Positions 1 through 6,934 are shown, numbered from the stretch's first letter. The stretch: 16,112 nt of DNA from Acetobacteraceae bacterium (GCA_003164305.1 PLSZ01000564.1:19137-35248); one strand, 5' to 3'. Notes: generated by a model from the letters alone, not told the origin. Translations and numbers: made by a program.

Positions 1-97
1 CGCGGGCGACCTCGAGTTCGATATCGGCGAGTGCCACGAAACCACCGAAGCGTTTGCCCAGACCGGCGACCTGGAGGATCGGATCGGTGGCGCTCAT
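1..97 (-). CDS. livG: ABC transporter ATP-binding protein, LivG type (5' end only)
   Basis: Only the first 32 codons lie in the window; the gene continues beyond the left edge. The ATG (97-95) overlaps the TGA of livM (96-94) as ATGA, which indicates translational coupling. The visible N-terminus contains VAGLGKRFGGFVALADIELE, the first beta strands of LivG-type ATPases, where an RFGG motif precedes the Walker A loop. The Walker A motif itself is outside the window. By family and context this is one of the two ATPases that energise uptake through the LivH/LivM membrane pair on the cytoplasmic face. The assignment to LivG rather than LivF rests on the RFGG motif and on the position directly after livM. 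Confidence 0.85.
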   Translation of the reverse strand, partial: MSATDPILQVAGLGKRFGGFVALADIELEVAR

Positions 98-1020
98 TTC
101 CAGAACCAACCGATGATGCCTTTGGGCGCCGCCACCACGAACACAACCAGCATGACGCCGACGATCAGCAGCGACCAGGCCGAGGAGATCGTCACCGTCG
201 CCACCTGCTGCAAGGTGCCCAACAGGATCGCGCCGAGAATCGGCCCGAGCCAACTGGAGGTGCCGCCGATCAGCGGCATGGCGATCGTGTTGACCGCGTA
301 ACTCAGGCTGAACGCCGAGGCGGGGTCGAGATACGTTACGTAGTACGGCAACGGCGCCCCCGCCATGCCCATGAAACCGCCGGACAAGCCACAGGCGATC
401 AATTTAAGTCGCAAGGTCGGCACGCCGGAAGCCTCGGCGGCGAGTTCGTCGTCGCGAATGGTGGCGAAGCCGTAACCAAGGCGGGATTTTTCAATGGCGC
501 GGGCGACGCCGACCGACAGCACGCACAGGCCGAGCATCATCAGGAACAGATACTCGATGTAATTCATGCCGAGATACTGCACCGTCGCCGGGCGGATGAT
601 GTAGGCGCCGCGGGAGCCTCCGACAAAAGCCCAGTTGGTGACGAGGGTTTGCATGACGACGGCCATGGCGAGGGTGGCGATCGAGAAGAAGGTGCCGCGC
701 AGGCGCAGGGTCAGATAGCCGGTGCCGACGCCGACCAGGCCCGAAACGATCCCGCCGACGATCATCATCACGATCAGCGGCAGGCTGGTGGTTTTATGCA
801 GCACGACGGTGCTGTAGGCACCCAGAGCGATGAACGCCGGGATGCCGAAATTGACGTAGCCGGTATAGCCGCCAAGGATGTTCCACGCCGTCGCCAGCAC
901 GATGTATTGCAGCACGACATAGCCCGCGAAATAAAAATAGGCGTTATCCACCAGCCGCGCGAGGACAAAGGTCAGCAGCGCGGCCACGATGAGCCACAGC
1001 ACGAAAATCGGGTTCTTCAC
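94..1020 (-). CDS. livM: Branched-chain amino acid-type ABC transporter permease LivM
   Basis: 308-residue integral membrane protein, usual length for LivM. It pairs with LivH to form the inner-membrane channel of a LIV/HAAT-family importer. About eight to ten hydrophobic segments are visible. The early NILGGYTGYVNFGIPAFIALG stretch around residues 48-68 is the characteristic LivM/LivH motif, and the IRDDELAAEASG loop at about residues 190-201 is the coupling (EAA-like) helix that contacts the ATPase. The start is GTG (1020-1018), directly abutting the TAA of livH with no intervening base. The end overlaps livG by 4 bp. Substrate is not readable from the permease: leucine-type amino acids are usual, but this family also carries urea, amides and aromatic compounds. 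No substrate-binding protein gene is in the window. Confidence 0.93.
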   Translation of the reverse strand: MKNPIFVLWLIVAALLTFVLARLVDNAYFYFAGYVVLQYIVLATAWNILGGYTGYVNFGIPAFIALGAYSTVVLHKTTSLPLIVMMIVGGIVSGLVGVGTGYLTLRLRGTFFSIATLAMAVVMQTLVTNWAFVGGSRGAYIIRPATVQYLGMNYIEYLFLMMLGLCVLSVGVARAIEKSRLGYGFATIRDDELAAEASGVPTLRLKLIACGLSGGFMGMAGAPLPYYVTYLDPASAFSLSYAVNTIAMPLIGGTSSWLGPILGAILLGTLQQVATVTISSAWSLLIVGVMLVVFVVAAPKGIIGWFWK

Positions 1021-1899
1021 TTAAGCGCGTCCAAAAATGCCACTGGGCCTGAACGCCAGGGTCAACAACAGAAATCCGAAGGCCACGGCGGGCGCCCAGG
1101 AGGGACCGAAGAAGGTGGCGGTGAGGTTTTCCATGACGCCGAGGATGATCGCGGCGACCAAAGTTCCGGCGAAGCTGCCCATGCCGCCGAGCACGCAAAT
1201 CGCGAAAATGCGGCCGATGTAATCGCGCCCGACGGAGGGCTCGATCGGTTGGATGATGATCAGGATGGCTCCCGCGACCGAGGCGGTGGCGATCGACAGT
1301 CCGAAGGCGATGCGTTTGATCCGGCTGGGGTCGGCGGCCATCAACCTCAGGGCCATCGGGTCCTGCGCCACGGCCTGCACCGCGCGGCCGATGAAGGTAC
1401 GTGACAAATAAAGTTGCAGAATGCCCATCATCGCCAGCGATACCAGCGCGGGGACCAGCAATCGCAATGGCAGGTCGATGACGCCGAAATGCAGCGTGGG
1501 ACCGATATAAATGGCCTCGACCAGACGGTAATCGACGCCGAAAATCAACGTCAGCGCGACCTCGGTGATGAACAGCAGGCCGAAGAAGAACGCCAGGCCA
1601 CGCAAGGCGGTGTCGCCTCGGCGTTCGAAGGCGACGTCGTAAACGTGGTAGATGGCGACACCGAGACAGTAGAACAGCGGCGTGGCGGCGATCGACACCA
1701 GAATCGGGTCGAAACCGAAATTGCTGTTCATGATGTAGGCGACGTAAGAGCCCAGAAGGATGAACGCCGGGTGCGCGATATTGACGATGTCGAGCATGCC
1801 GAAGGAGATCGAAACGCCGATCGTGACGGCCGCGTAGAAACCCCCGAGCAACAGCCCGGAGACCAGGGCGTTGCCCAGAAGGTCGAAGGATATATCCAT
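1021..1899 (-). CDS. livH: Branched-chain amino acid-type ABC transporter permease LivH
   Basis: 292-residue polytopic inner-membrane protein, the partner of LivM. The N-terminal GFYAAVTIGVSISFGMLDIV and following NIAHPAFILLGSYVAY segment (about residues 20-56) match the first membrane helices of LivH. A cytoplasmic coupling loop with VAQDPMALRLMAADPSRIKR lies at about residues 175-195. The start is ATG (1899-1897); no good Shine-Dalgarno sequence precedes it. Translation may be coupled to upstream reading, since a tiny 22-codon frame ends 2 bases before the ATG. livH is first of the visible liv genes and lies 67 bp downstream of the HEPN remnant on the same strand, with no convincing promoter seen between them. 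Confidence 0.93.
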   Translation of the reverse strand: MDISFDLLGNALVSGLLLGGFYAAVTIGVSISFGMLDIVNIAHPAFILLGSYVAYIMNSNFGFDPILVSIAATPLFYCLGVAIYHVYDVAFERRGDTALRGLAFFFGLLFITEVALTLIFGVDYRLVEAIYIGPTLHFGVIDLPLRLLVPALVSLAMMGILQLYLSRTFIGRAVQAVAQDPMALRLMAADPSRIKRIAFGLSIATASVAGAILIIIQPIEPSVGRDYIGRIFAICVLGGMGSFAGTLVAAIILGVMENLTATFFGPSWAPAVAFGFLLLTLAFRPSGIFGRA

Positions 1900-1901
1900 G
1901 A

Positions 1902-1970
1902 TCAGCGCTTGTGACGTTTCCCGGAGCGCGCAATGTGACCGATGGCGTTGGGGTTGACCAGAGGTATCAT
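1902..1970 (-). other. Short 22-codon open frame between HEPN remnant and livH (possible leader)
   Basis: An ATG at 1970-1968 overlaps the TGA that would end the frame-corrected HEPN gene (1969-1967). It opens a 22-residue frame, starting MIPLVNPNAIGH and ending basic (SGKRHKR), that stops 2 bases before the livH ATG. The chained stop/start arrangement would allow coupled reading into livH, which lacks its own clear ribosome site. I recognise no protein family. It may equally be a chance frame or a fossil of a lost gene. Confidence 0.2.
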
Positions 1971-2352
1971 TTAGCTTCCAACAAAGCCGCGACGCGGTCC
2001 ACGAAACGACCGGCCATGGCGACAGCCGCCTCAGCCGACGCCAGGGAAATATCGGCCTCGCTTCCGGTGCCGTAATCGGCGAGCGATTTCAACTCGTAAG
2101 CGCGCCCAGAAATTCGGACAGCGATTTATCGATGCGCGGCTCGTTTCCGGTGACGAGTGCGAACCGCGCGCGAAGACCTCGGTGCGTCCTGGCGATCTTG
2201 CCGGTGCGTTCATAGACCAGAGCTTCGGCGGCATGAAAGGCCGCGAGGTAGGCCTCACGTCCGGTGATGCGAGGCACCAGCGGCTGATACGGCAAAGCGT
2301 CAGCGAGGCATTGGCGCGCCTTGGCGATAAACCGCGCCGCCTCTGGCGTCAC
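1967..2352 (-). pseudogene. HEPN-domain protein, frameshifted near its C-terminus
   Basis: HEPN proteins are all-helical partners of MNT nucleotidyltransferases; many such pairs are toxin-antitoxin modules in which HEPN is an RNase. The uninterrupted frame (2352-2089, GTG start) gives 87 residues, including AYLAAFHAAEALVYERTG and a following RTHRGLRARF, typical of PF05168-type HEPN domains. It then runs ...LSEFLGALTS and stops. In the -1 frame, from about 2106, the sequence continues AYELKSLADYGTGSEA and on to EAK-stop at 1969-1967. Adding one base at 2100-2107 restores a 128-residue protein with the family's RAYxLKxxADY helix. No slippery heptamer is evident, so a one-base deletion or a sequencing error is likelier than programmed shifting. 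An RX4HXY motif is not present even after repair. It overlaps the upstream MNT gene by 4 bp (GTGA). Confidence 0.75.
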
Positions 2353-2723
2353 GGGTCAAGCCCGTCATCGCGGATCTCGTGCATGAGCGGCGAAAGTTCC
2401 CGCCACGCGCCGGCGGGAAATGGCTTCGCCGAGATCACCGCCCCGGTAACGTTAAGGATGGCGGTGGTGATGTGGGACAGACGGCCGAGATCGTCCCAAA
2501 GCTCGCCGGGCTGATGAAGGAAGACAGCCACATCGTAGTCGGAGTCCGACCGGGCGTCGCCACGCGCGCGCGAGCCGAACAGCACCACGCGCTCAATGTT
2601 CCGGGCTCCATAGGCCTTGTTCAGCGCCTCACGCAGGCGGTGCGGAACGGAGTCTTCGGTCAGTGTTGTGGTCCGCGCGACACTCAATTCGCTGTCCTCC
2701 GCCAATATGTCCCGCGTTGCCAT
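2349..2723 (-). CDS. MNT-family nucleotidyltransferase (HEPN partner, possible antitoxin)
   Basis: 124-residue minimal nucleotidyltransferase of the DNA polymerase beta superfamily. GSRARG at residues 50-55 followed by DYD (Asp62 and Asp64) gives the GS-x10-DxD signature that binds nucleotide and metal. No clear third carboxylate is seen in the expected later strand (GAVIS). In characterised MNT/HEPN pairs the MNT protein neutralises the HEPN RNase, in some by AMPylating it; that this one does so is inference. The start is ATG 2723-2721, 15 bp after the clc stop, and the TGA overlaps the HEPN GTG by 4 bp. The N-terminal 35 residues are longer than the minimal domain, so a later start is possible. 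The gene appears intact although its partner is frameshifted. Confidence 0.85.
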   Translation of the reverse strand: MATRDILAEDSELSVARTTTLTEDSVPHRLREALNKAYGARNIERVVLFGSRARGDARSDSDYDVAVFLHQPGELWDDLGRLSHITTAILNVTGAVISAKPFPAGAWRELSPLMHEIRDDGLDP

Positions 2724-2738
2724 ATCCGGCGCCCGCCC

Positions 2739-4613
2739 CTACTCCCCCGACAACTCCCGCCGCCTCCGGTCGAGTTCCTCGCTGTACCGCCGCAGCGCGT
2801 GCTGTTCCGTCAACAGGCCGATCACGTGCCTGGTCTCCGGCCCATCGACCACCGCCAGAGCGTCGCTCTCGGCGTTTTCGAACATCGCGACCGCTTCCTT
2901 GATGGTCATCTTCGGCAGCAGCACGATGTCGGCGTGGTGCAGCAGATCGCCCACCACGTGCTCATCATCGGCGTCGGCGTAAACCTCGGCGACCTGGACG
3001 ATACCGACGTAGCGTTCCTCATCGTCCAGCACCACCACGCGATGCTCCGAGCCCAACGAGAAATCGTGCTTGAAGTCGGGCAACGGCATGTCGGCGTGGA
3101 TCGTCCGCACCTCTCGCCGCATCATGCGCTCGACGGTCAGGTTGCGCATCCAGCCGATATCGACGGCGCTACGGATCGACTCGCCGCGCAGATGGAACCG
3201 CCAGGTGGCGAAGGAGTAGCCGAAGGTCCGGCGCACGGTGACGGCGGACACCACGCAGGCCGCCAACACGGCGACGGTCATCGGCAGGCTGCCGGTCGAC
3301 TCCAGCGCGAGGAACCCCATGGTCAATGGGCCGCCAATGATGGCCACGGCCAGTCCGCTCATGCCGACCAGAGCGCAAATGGTGGGGGAAATCATGTGCT
3401 CGGGACTGACGCCGCCGACGATCAGGGCGAACGCCTTGCCCAGTACCGCGCCGAGGAACAGCGACGCGAAGAACAGGCCGCCGCGAAAGCCGGAGCCGAT
3501 CGAGATCGCCGACGCCAGCGCCTTGAGCAACACCAACAGCAGCAGATGGGTCAGGGTGTATTCGGCGCCGATCACCACGCCCACCGCGCCGTGGCCGGAC
3601 GACAGCACGGCGGGCGTGTAAAGCGCCAGCAGGCCGACCGCGAGGCCGCCGATCGCCGGGCGCGACCAAGCCGACAGGCCGAGCTTGCGGAAGATACTCT
3701 CGGTCAACGTCACGCCGCGCATGATCGCGATGCCGAGCAGCGCGCACAGCATGCCCAACGCGAGGATCGGAATATAGTCGAGCGGATCGATCTCCGCCGG
3801 TAGCAGGTTCAGTTCGAACAATTGCACGCCCAGGCCGTGAACGACCGCCATGGAGACGATGGCGGCGACGGCGACAGGCCCGAAAGTGCCGATGGAATAG
3901 GTGCCGATGACCAGTTCGAACGCGTAGAACGCCCCGGTCAGCGGGGCGTTGAACGCACCGGAAATCGCCGCCGCCGCGCCACAGCCGACCAGGATGCGCA
4001 TGTCGTTGCGCCGCACGCGAAACGCGTGCCCCACTTTGGAGGCCATGGCGGACCCGATCTGGGTATAGGCGGCCTCCAATCCAATCGACGCGCCGACGCC
4101 GTTGGAGATGATGGTTTGCAGCACGACCACCAGACTGCCGGTCAGCGACATATGGCCGCCGAACAGCGCGTTCGCCTCGATCGGATCGACCGCCCGGCGG
4201 GCGTAGATCCGGCCAATGCCCAGGGTGATGAGGCCGAGGGCAAGGCCGCCGAGGCAAGGCACCGCGACGGTGGCGACCGGACTGAGGTGGTCCATCGCGC
4301 TGAGCCGTTGCGTGGGACCGATGCCAAACAACGTCTGATGAAACAGTTGCGCGGCCTCGTTGATCATCCAGACCGTGATGCCGGCGGCGACCCCGATACC
4401 GGCGGCGACCACCAGCAGCCAGATCTCATCGGCCCGGACCAGTGCCCGAAGAACCTGCGGCGCGTGCGCCACCGCCGATCCGAGAGCGCGTCTGGGCCGT
4501 CTGACCTGGCCGGCTTTCGCGGCGTCGCGTGCTTTGGCGTCCCGCGATCTGAACACACCTCTCCCGTGACGGGGCTCGCCCGCGACAGCGGAATCTCCAG
4601 GCGTGGGCGGCAT
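2739..4613 (-). CDS. CLC-family chloride channel/transporter with C-terminal CBS pair
   Basis: 624-residue inner-membrane protein. A basic N-terminal tail (about 1-60) is followed by the CLC membrane core (about 61-475) and two CBS domains (about 490-555 and 560-615). The gating segment reads GASIGLEAAYTQ (residues 174-185), so the external gating glutamate is kept as Glu180 although the canonical GREGP is altered. NAPLTGAFYAFEL (222-234) keeps the first glutamate (Glu233) but has Leu234 where proton-coupled exchangers carry the internal proton glutamate. The GSGIP selectivity motif is not recognisable, the nearest equivalent being FGGHMS (151-156). GSGFRGGLFFAS (373-384) is the filter loop equivalent to GxFxP, and Tyr466 in GYSFATW is a candidate for the pore tyrosine. 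Chloride is the expected ion; channel-like behaviour is inferred. It heads a leftward run into the MNT/HEPN pair. No strong ribosome site is seen, and the true start could be downstream of the Arg-rich tail. Confidence 0.9.
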   Translation of the reverse strand: MPPTPGDSAVAGEPRHGRGVFRSRDAKARDAAKAGQVRRPRRALGSAVAHAPQVLRALVRADEIWLLVVAAGIGVAAGITVWMINEAAQLFHQTLFGIGPTQRLSAMDHLSPVATVAVPCLGGLALGLITLGIGRIYARRAVDPIEANALFGGHMSLTGSLVVVLQTIISNGVGASIGLEAAYTQIGSAMASKVGHAFRVRRNDMRILVGCGAAAAISGAFNAPLTGAFYAFELVIGTYSIGTFGPVAVAAIVSMAVVHGLGVQLFELNLLPAEIDPLDYIPILALGMLCALLGIAIMRGVTLTESIFRKLGLSAWSRPAIGGLAVGLLALYTPAVLSSGHGAVGVVIGAEYTLTHLLLLVLLKALASAISIGSGFRGGLFFASLFLGAVLGKAFALIVGGVSPEHMISPTICALVGMSGLAVAIIGGPLTMGFLALESTGSLPMTVAVLAACVVSAVTVRRTFGYSFATWRFHLRGESIRSAVDIGWMRNLTVERMMRREVRTIHADMPLPDFKHDFSLGSEHRVVVLDDEERYVGIVQVAEVYADADDEHVVGDLLHHADIVLLPKMTIKEAVAMFENAESDALAVVDGPETRHVIGLLTEQHALRRYSEELDRRRRELSGE

Positions 4614-4765
4614 AAGCGACGTCCCGTGGAGCGAGGAAGAGGCAACGCCCCTTAATGGAACGCGGCTCCGGCCCGATCAACGGGTCAAACCCATCTTTTC
4701 CGCCAATCGTGGTAAAAAAATGGTGCGTGGGCGGCATCCGGCGGGGAAAATCCTGTCCAGGCGTC

Positions 4766-5758
4766 TCAGGGGTTGGCCACGCGGTCGGCACGGGTCGCGT
4801 CCAGGTCGTCCTCGATGAAGGCGCCGATCAGTTGAACGATCGTTTCGTGCGGCGCGAACCCCAGGCCGTGGGCGCGGACCGGGGTGAACAGCGGCGGCCA
4901 GGTGCCGACGATTGCTTCGATCGCCGGATCGGGCACGCGCTTCACCAGCGCGGCGGCGCCCGGTTTCACCGCGTCCAGGCCCCGCAGCAGTTCGGCGATC
5001 GTCACGCTGATGCCGGGCGGATTGATGCCTCGATCGAGACCCAGAAGGCTGGTGTCCATCGCGGCGGCGTGCAGCAGCCAACCGGTCGCGCTGCGCGGGC
5101 TGCAAACCCAGGCGGCGAAATTGTCGGGCACCGGAAGCTCGGTTTCCAGGCCCAGAAGCGGCTCCCGCAGGATCGCCGAGAAGAACGAACTCGCCGCCTT
5201 GTTCGGGCGCCCGGGCCGCACGATCACGGTGGGCAGGCGGATCGAGACGGTGTCCATGAACCCGCGGCGGCACGCGTCCGCCAGGATCAGTTCCGCCGCC
5301 GCCTTTTGCGCGCCGTAGGAGTTGGCGGGCACCTGACGGGAATCGTCGGCGAGGTTGGCACGCTGGCCGCCGCTGAAACTGGCGACCGAACTGGTGAACA
5401 CAACCCTCGGTGGAGACGCGCCCGCCGCGACGACACGGCGGCAGGCATCGACCACAGAGTCGGTGCCGCGCAGGTTCACCCGGCGGCCCAGATCGTAATC
5501 GGCCTCGGCCTGCGCGCTGACCACGGCGGCAAGGTGAAAGATGACGTCGGTGTCTGACGGGATCGCGGCTTCGGGCAACGCCACGATGTCTCCGGCGAGG
5601 CGCGCGACCGGGAACGGCGCGTCGAGCGGCGGCGGCTCGCGCAGATCGAACAACGTCAGGCCGGTGATGGTCTGGCCGCCGAGCGTTCCGGTTTCCGCCA
5701 GCCGCGTGGCGATCCGCTGGCCGAGGAAACCGCCGCCGCCCAGAATGGTAATCTTCAT
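4766..5758 (-). CDS. NAD-dependent epimerase/dehydratase family protein, DenD-like
   Basis: 330-residue extended short-chain dehydrogenase (SDR). The N-terminal GGGGFLGQR (residues 7-15) is the dinucleotide-binding GxxGxxG turn, FDLR at 37-40 contains the acidic residue expected for NAD rather than NADP, and HLAA is at 75-78. The catalytic set is Ser123/Ser124, Tyr148 and Lys152 (SYGAQKAAAE). The overall pattern (LTLFDLREPP, SYGAQKAAAELIL, RLPTVIVRPGRPNKAAS) resembles D-erythronate dehydrogenase DenD, which oxidises the C2 hydroxyl of four-carbon sugar acids; a sugar-nucleotide epimerase is less likely. The usual DenD partners (four-carbon acid kinase, isomerase, aldolase) are not in the window, so the substrate is unproven. 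The start is ATG 5758-5756 with GAGG about 5 bases upstream. It is divergent from lexA. Confidence 0.85.
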   Translation of the reverse strand: MKITILGGGGFLGQRIATRLAETGTLGGQTITGLTLFDLREPPPLDAPFPVARLAGDIVALPEAAIPSDTDVIFHLAAVVSAQAEADYDLGRRVNLRGTDSVVDACRRVVAAGASPPRVVFTSSVASFSGGQRANLADDSRQVPANSYGAQKAAAELILADACRRGFMDTVSIRLPTVIVRPGRPNKAASSFFSAILREPLLGLETELPVPDNFAAWVCSPRSATGWLLHAAAMDTSLLGLDRGINPPGISVTIAELLRGLDAVKPGAAALVKRVPDPAIEAIVGTWPPLFTPVRAHGLGFAPHETIVQLIGAFIEDDLDATRADRVANP

Positions 5759-5896
5759 CGTGCCTCACGCGGTTCGGGCGGGGTTGTCTCCACTTCTGTT
5801 TGTCCCGGGGCCGGGGTGGCTGGCAAGTGGCGCCCGGTAGCGGCGTCACGCCCGATTCGCGAGCGATTCAAACGCGAGATGGTCAGGTTGAAAGGA

Positions 5897-5911
5897 TTAA
5901 TATCTTATTAA
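5897..5911 (+). promoter_or_regulatory. Candidate CtrA-binding site (TTAA-N7-TTAA)
   Basis: TTAATATCTTATTAA is an exact match to the full CtrA motif TTAA-N7-TTAA of alphaproteobacterial cell-cycle regulators, in the only markedly AT-rich patch of the window. The site is symmetrical in its half-sites, so it could serve either the epimerase or lexA. AT-richness raises the chance-match risk, and ctrA itself is not in the window. Confidence 0.45.
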
Positions 5912-5960
5912 TAGCTCTTTTTTCATTGTATTCCTGGTTGATTCTGGTTATGTCCCCGAT

Positions 5961-5969
5961 TTATCCACA
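5961..5969 (+). promoter_or_regulatory. DnaA box (TTATCCACA)
   Basis: Exact match to the high-affinity DnaA-box consensus TTATNCACA, 22 bp before the SOS box and 130 bp before the lexA ATG. Only one strong copy is present, so it suits transcriptional control or titration by DnaA better than a replication origin. Confidence 0.5.
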
Positions 5970-5975
5970 AGCGAC

Positions 5976-6003
5976 TTGACCGAATCACGGGAACCAACAT
6001 AGA
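5976..6003 (+). promoter_or_regulatory. Weak candidate lexA promoter
   Basis: TTGACC at 5976-5981 is a good -35 hexamer. CATAGA at 5998-6003 (16-bp spacer) is a poor but possible -10 and would lie inside the SOS box, the geometry expected for LexA autorepression. The -35 is much better supported than the -10. Confidence 0.35.
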
Positions 6004-6005
6004 AC
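5991..6005 (+). promoter_or_regulatory. LexA-binding SOS box (GAAC-N7-GAAC)
   Basis: GAACCAACATAGAAC is an exact GAAC-N7-GAAC direct repeat, the SOS operator used by alphaproteobacterial LexA (unlike the CTGT-N8-ACAG palindrome of gammaproteobacteria). It lies 85 bp upstream of the lexA ATG and overlaps the candidate -10, consistent with autorepression that is relieved when RecA triggers LexA self-cleavage. Confidence 0.85.
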
Positions 6006-6090
6006 AAACACGTGGTTGCCGATTTGTTCCGGGGGTGCGTAAAAACCTCTCCCGGAAACCAGGAAAATCCCGAGTGGGGAACACGTTGTC

Positions 6091-6822
6091 ATGCTGACCC
6101 GTAAACAGTACGAGTTGCTGATCTATATCGACTCCTACCTGAAACGAACTGGCTATTCGCCCAGTTTCGAGGAGATGAAGGAGGCGTTGAAGTTGAAGTC
6201 GAAGTCGGGGATTCATCGGCTGATTTCAGCGTTAGAGGAGCGCAATTATCTCGGTCGCCGTCATCACCGCGCCCGCGCGCTGGAGGTGCTGCGTCTGCCC
6301 GACAATATGTCGTCGCGGCAGGATACCGTTCTGGAACTGGAAGAAGACGATGACATTGATTCGCCGCGATTCACGCCAAATGTGATCAAGGGCGATTTCA
6401 CCGGCCGCATCCAGGCGGTGCGCGCGGCCAACGACGCGGCGTCGGTGAAGTTGCCGTTGTATGGACGCATCGCCGCCGGGCTGCCGATCGAGGCGCTGCA
6501 CGACACCCAGACGACCATCGATGTGCCGGCGTCGCTGCTTGGCAGTGGCGACCATTACGCGCTCGAGGTTTCGGGCGATTCGATGATCGACGCGGGGATT
6601 TTGGACGGCGACACGGTGCTGATCCGTAAGGGTGAAGTCGCGGAAAATGGCCAGATCGTCGTCGCTCTGGTCGACGATCAGGAAGTGACGTTGAAGCGGT
6701 TGCGACGCCGCGGCAACTCGACCGCGCTGGAGCCCTGCAATCAGGCGTATAAGTCGCAGATCCTGCCGGCCGATAAGGTAAAAGTGCAAGGCCGGTTGAT
6801 CGGATTGCTGCGGCGCTACTGA
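6091..6822 (+). CDS. lexA: SOS-response transcriptional repressor LexA
   Basis: 243-residue LexA, the length usual in Alphaproteobacteria. The N-terminal winged helix-turn-helix (about 1-65) begins [10 protein letters not shown] and includes [12 protein letters not shown] and the [16 protein letters not shown] recognition helix. An acidic linker (80-95) joins the C-terminal autoprotease. The self-cleavage bond is Ala129-Gly130 (RIAAGLP), the nucleophile is Ser164 in SGDSM, and the general-base lysine is Lys202 in VTLKRL; the Ser-Lys spacing of 38 is close to that of E. coli LexA. LexA represses DNA-repair genes until RecA filaments provoke cleavage. The start is ATG 6091, at the normal LexA N-terminus; a GTGGGGA sequence lies about 12-18 bases upstream. 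Autoregulation through the upstream SOS box is expected. Confidence 0.97.
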   Translation: MLTRKQYELLIYIDSYLKRTGYSPSFEEMKEALKLKSKSGIHRLISALEERNYLGRRHHRARALEVLRLPDNMSSRQDTVLELEEDDDIDSPRFTPNVIKGDFTGRIQAVRAANDAASVKLPLYGRIAAGLPIEALHDTQTTIDVPASLLGSGDHYALEVSGDSMIDAGILDGDTVLIRKGEVAENGQIVVALVDDQEVTLKRLRRRGNSTALEPCNQAYKSQILPADKVKVQGRLIGLLRRY

Positions 6823-6843
6823 TCGCGCGGTTGCCGGGCATTC

Positions 6844-6879
6844 GCGTCGCGAGCTAATTTCGCCACTGGCCCGCGACGC
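6844..6879 (+). terminator. Weak hairpin after lexA
   Basis: GCGTCGCG (6844-6851) and CGCGACGC (6872-6879) form a perfect 8-bp stem with a 20-base loop, 22 bp after the lexA stop. There is no U-tract and the loop is long, so it is at best an attenuating or RNA-stabilising structure rather than a classical terminator. Confidence 0.2.
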
Positions 6880-6889
6880 CGTAGCTCTG

Positions 6890-6934
6890 TCGCGCGCGGA
6901 GAATTATCGCGCCATCGCGCGCGGAGGATTGTCG
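6890..6934 (+). repeat. Imperfect 20-bp direct repeat carrying a duplicated ribosome site
   Basis: TCGCGCGCGGAGAATTATCG (6890-6909) recurs as TCGCGCGCGGAGGATTGTCG (6915-6934) with two differences, in 25-bp register. The second copy provides GGAGG 7 bases before the GTG start of the TPR gene and so decides that start; the first copy has the weaker GGAGA. It looks like a short tandem duplication of a ribosome-binding segment. Confidence 0.6.

Larger units (their letters stand above)
5759..6090. other. Divergent intergenic region between the epimerase and lexA
   Basis: 332 bp without a gene. The left part (5759-5880) is G+C-rich and probably the leader of the leftward epimerase. From about 5890 to 5970 the composition turns strongly AT-rich, with a run of six T at 5918-5923. 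It holds a CtrA-like site, a DnaA box and an SOS box, annotated separately. No convincing RNA gene or terminator was found: the ATTAAT...ATTAAT hairpin at 5896-5912 has no G+C pairs. Confidence 0.7.

Noticed and set aside
31..1404. 457-codon rightward open frame antisense to livM/livH
   Set aside because: Composition is Arg/Asp/Gln/His-rich with no domain, typical of the shadow frame opposite a G+C-rich gene. The leftward frames are clear LivM and LivH.
2089..2120. Programmed -1 frameshift in HEPN
   Set aside because: The sequence at the shift (CTGGGCGCGCTTACG) contains no X-XXY-YYZ slippery heptamer and no obvious stimulating hairpin was found.
3169..4257. 362-codon leftward frame inside clc
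   Set aside because: Arg/Pro-rich out-of-frame reading of the clc coding strand with no recognisable features.
4700..4725. T-rich run (on the minus strand) after the epimerase as a rho-independent terminator
   Set aside because: No G+C-rich self-complementary stem precedes the seven-T run in the leftward direction.
5890..6005. Replication origin suggested by AT-rich stretch plus DnaA box and CtrA-like site
   Set aside because: Only one strong DnaA box is present and none of the usual origin neighbours are visible; transcriptional control of lexA is the simpler reading.
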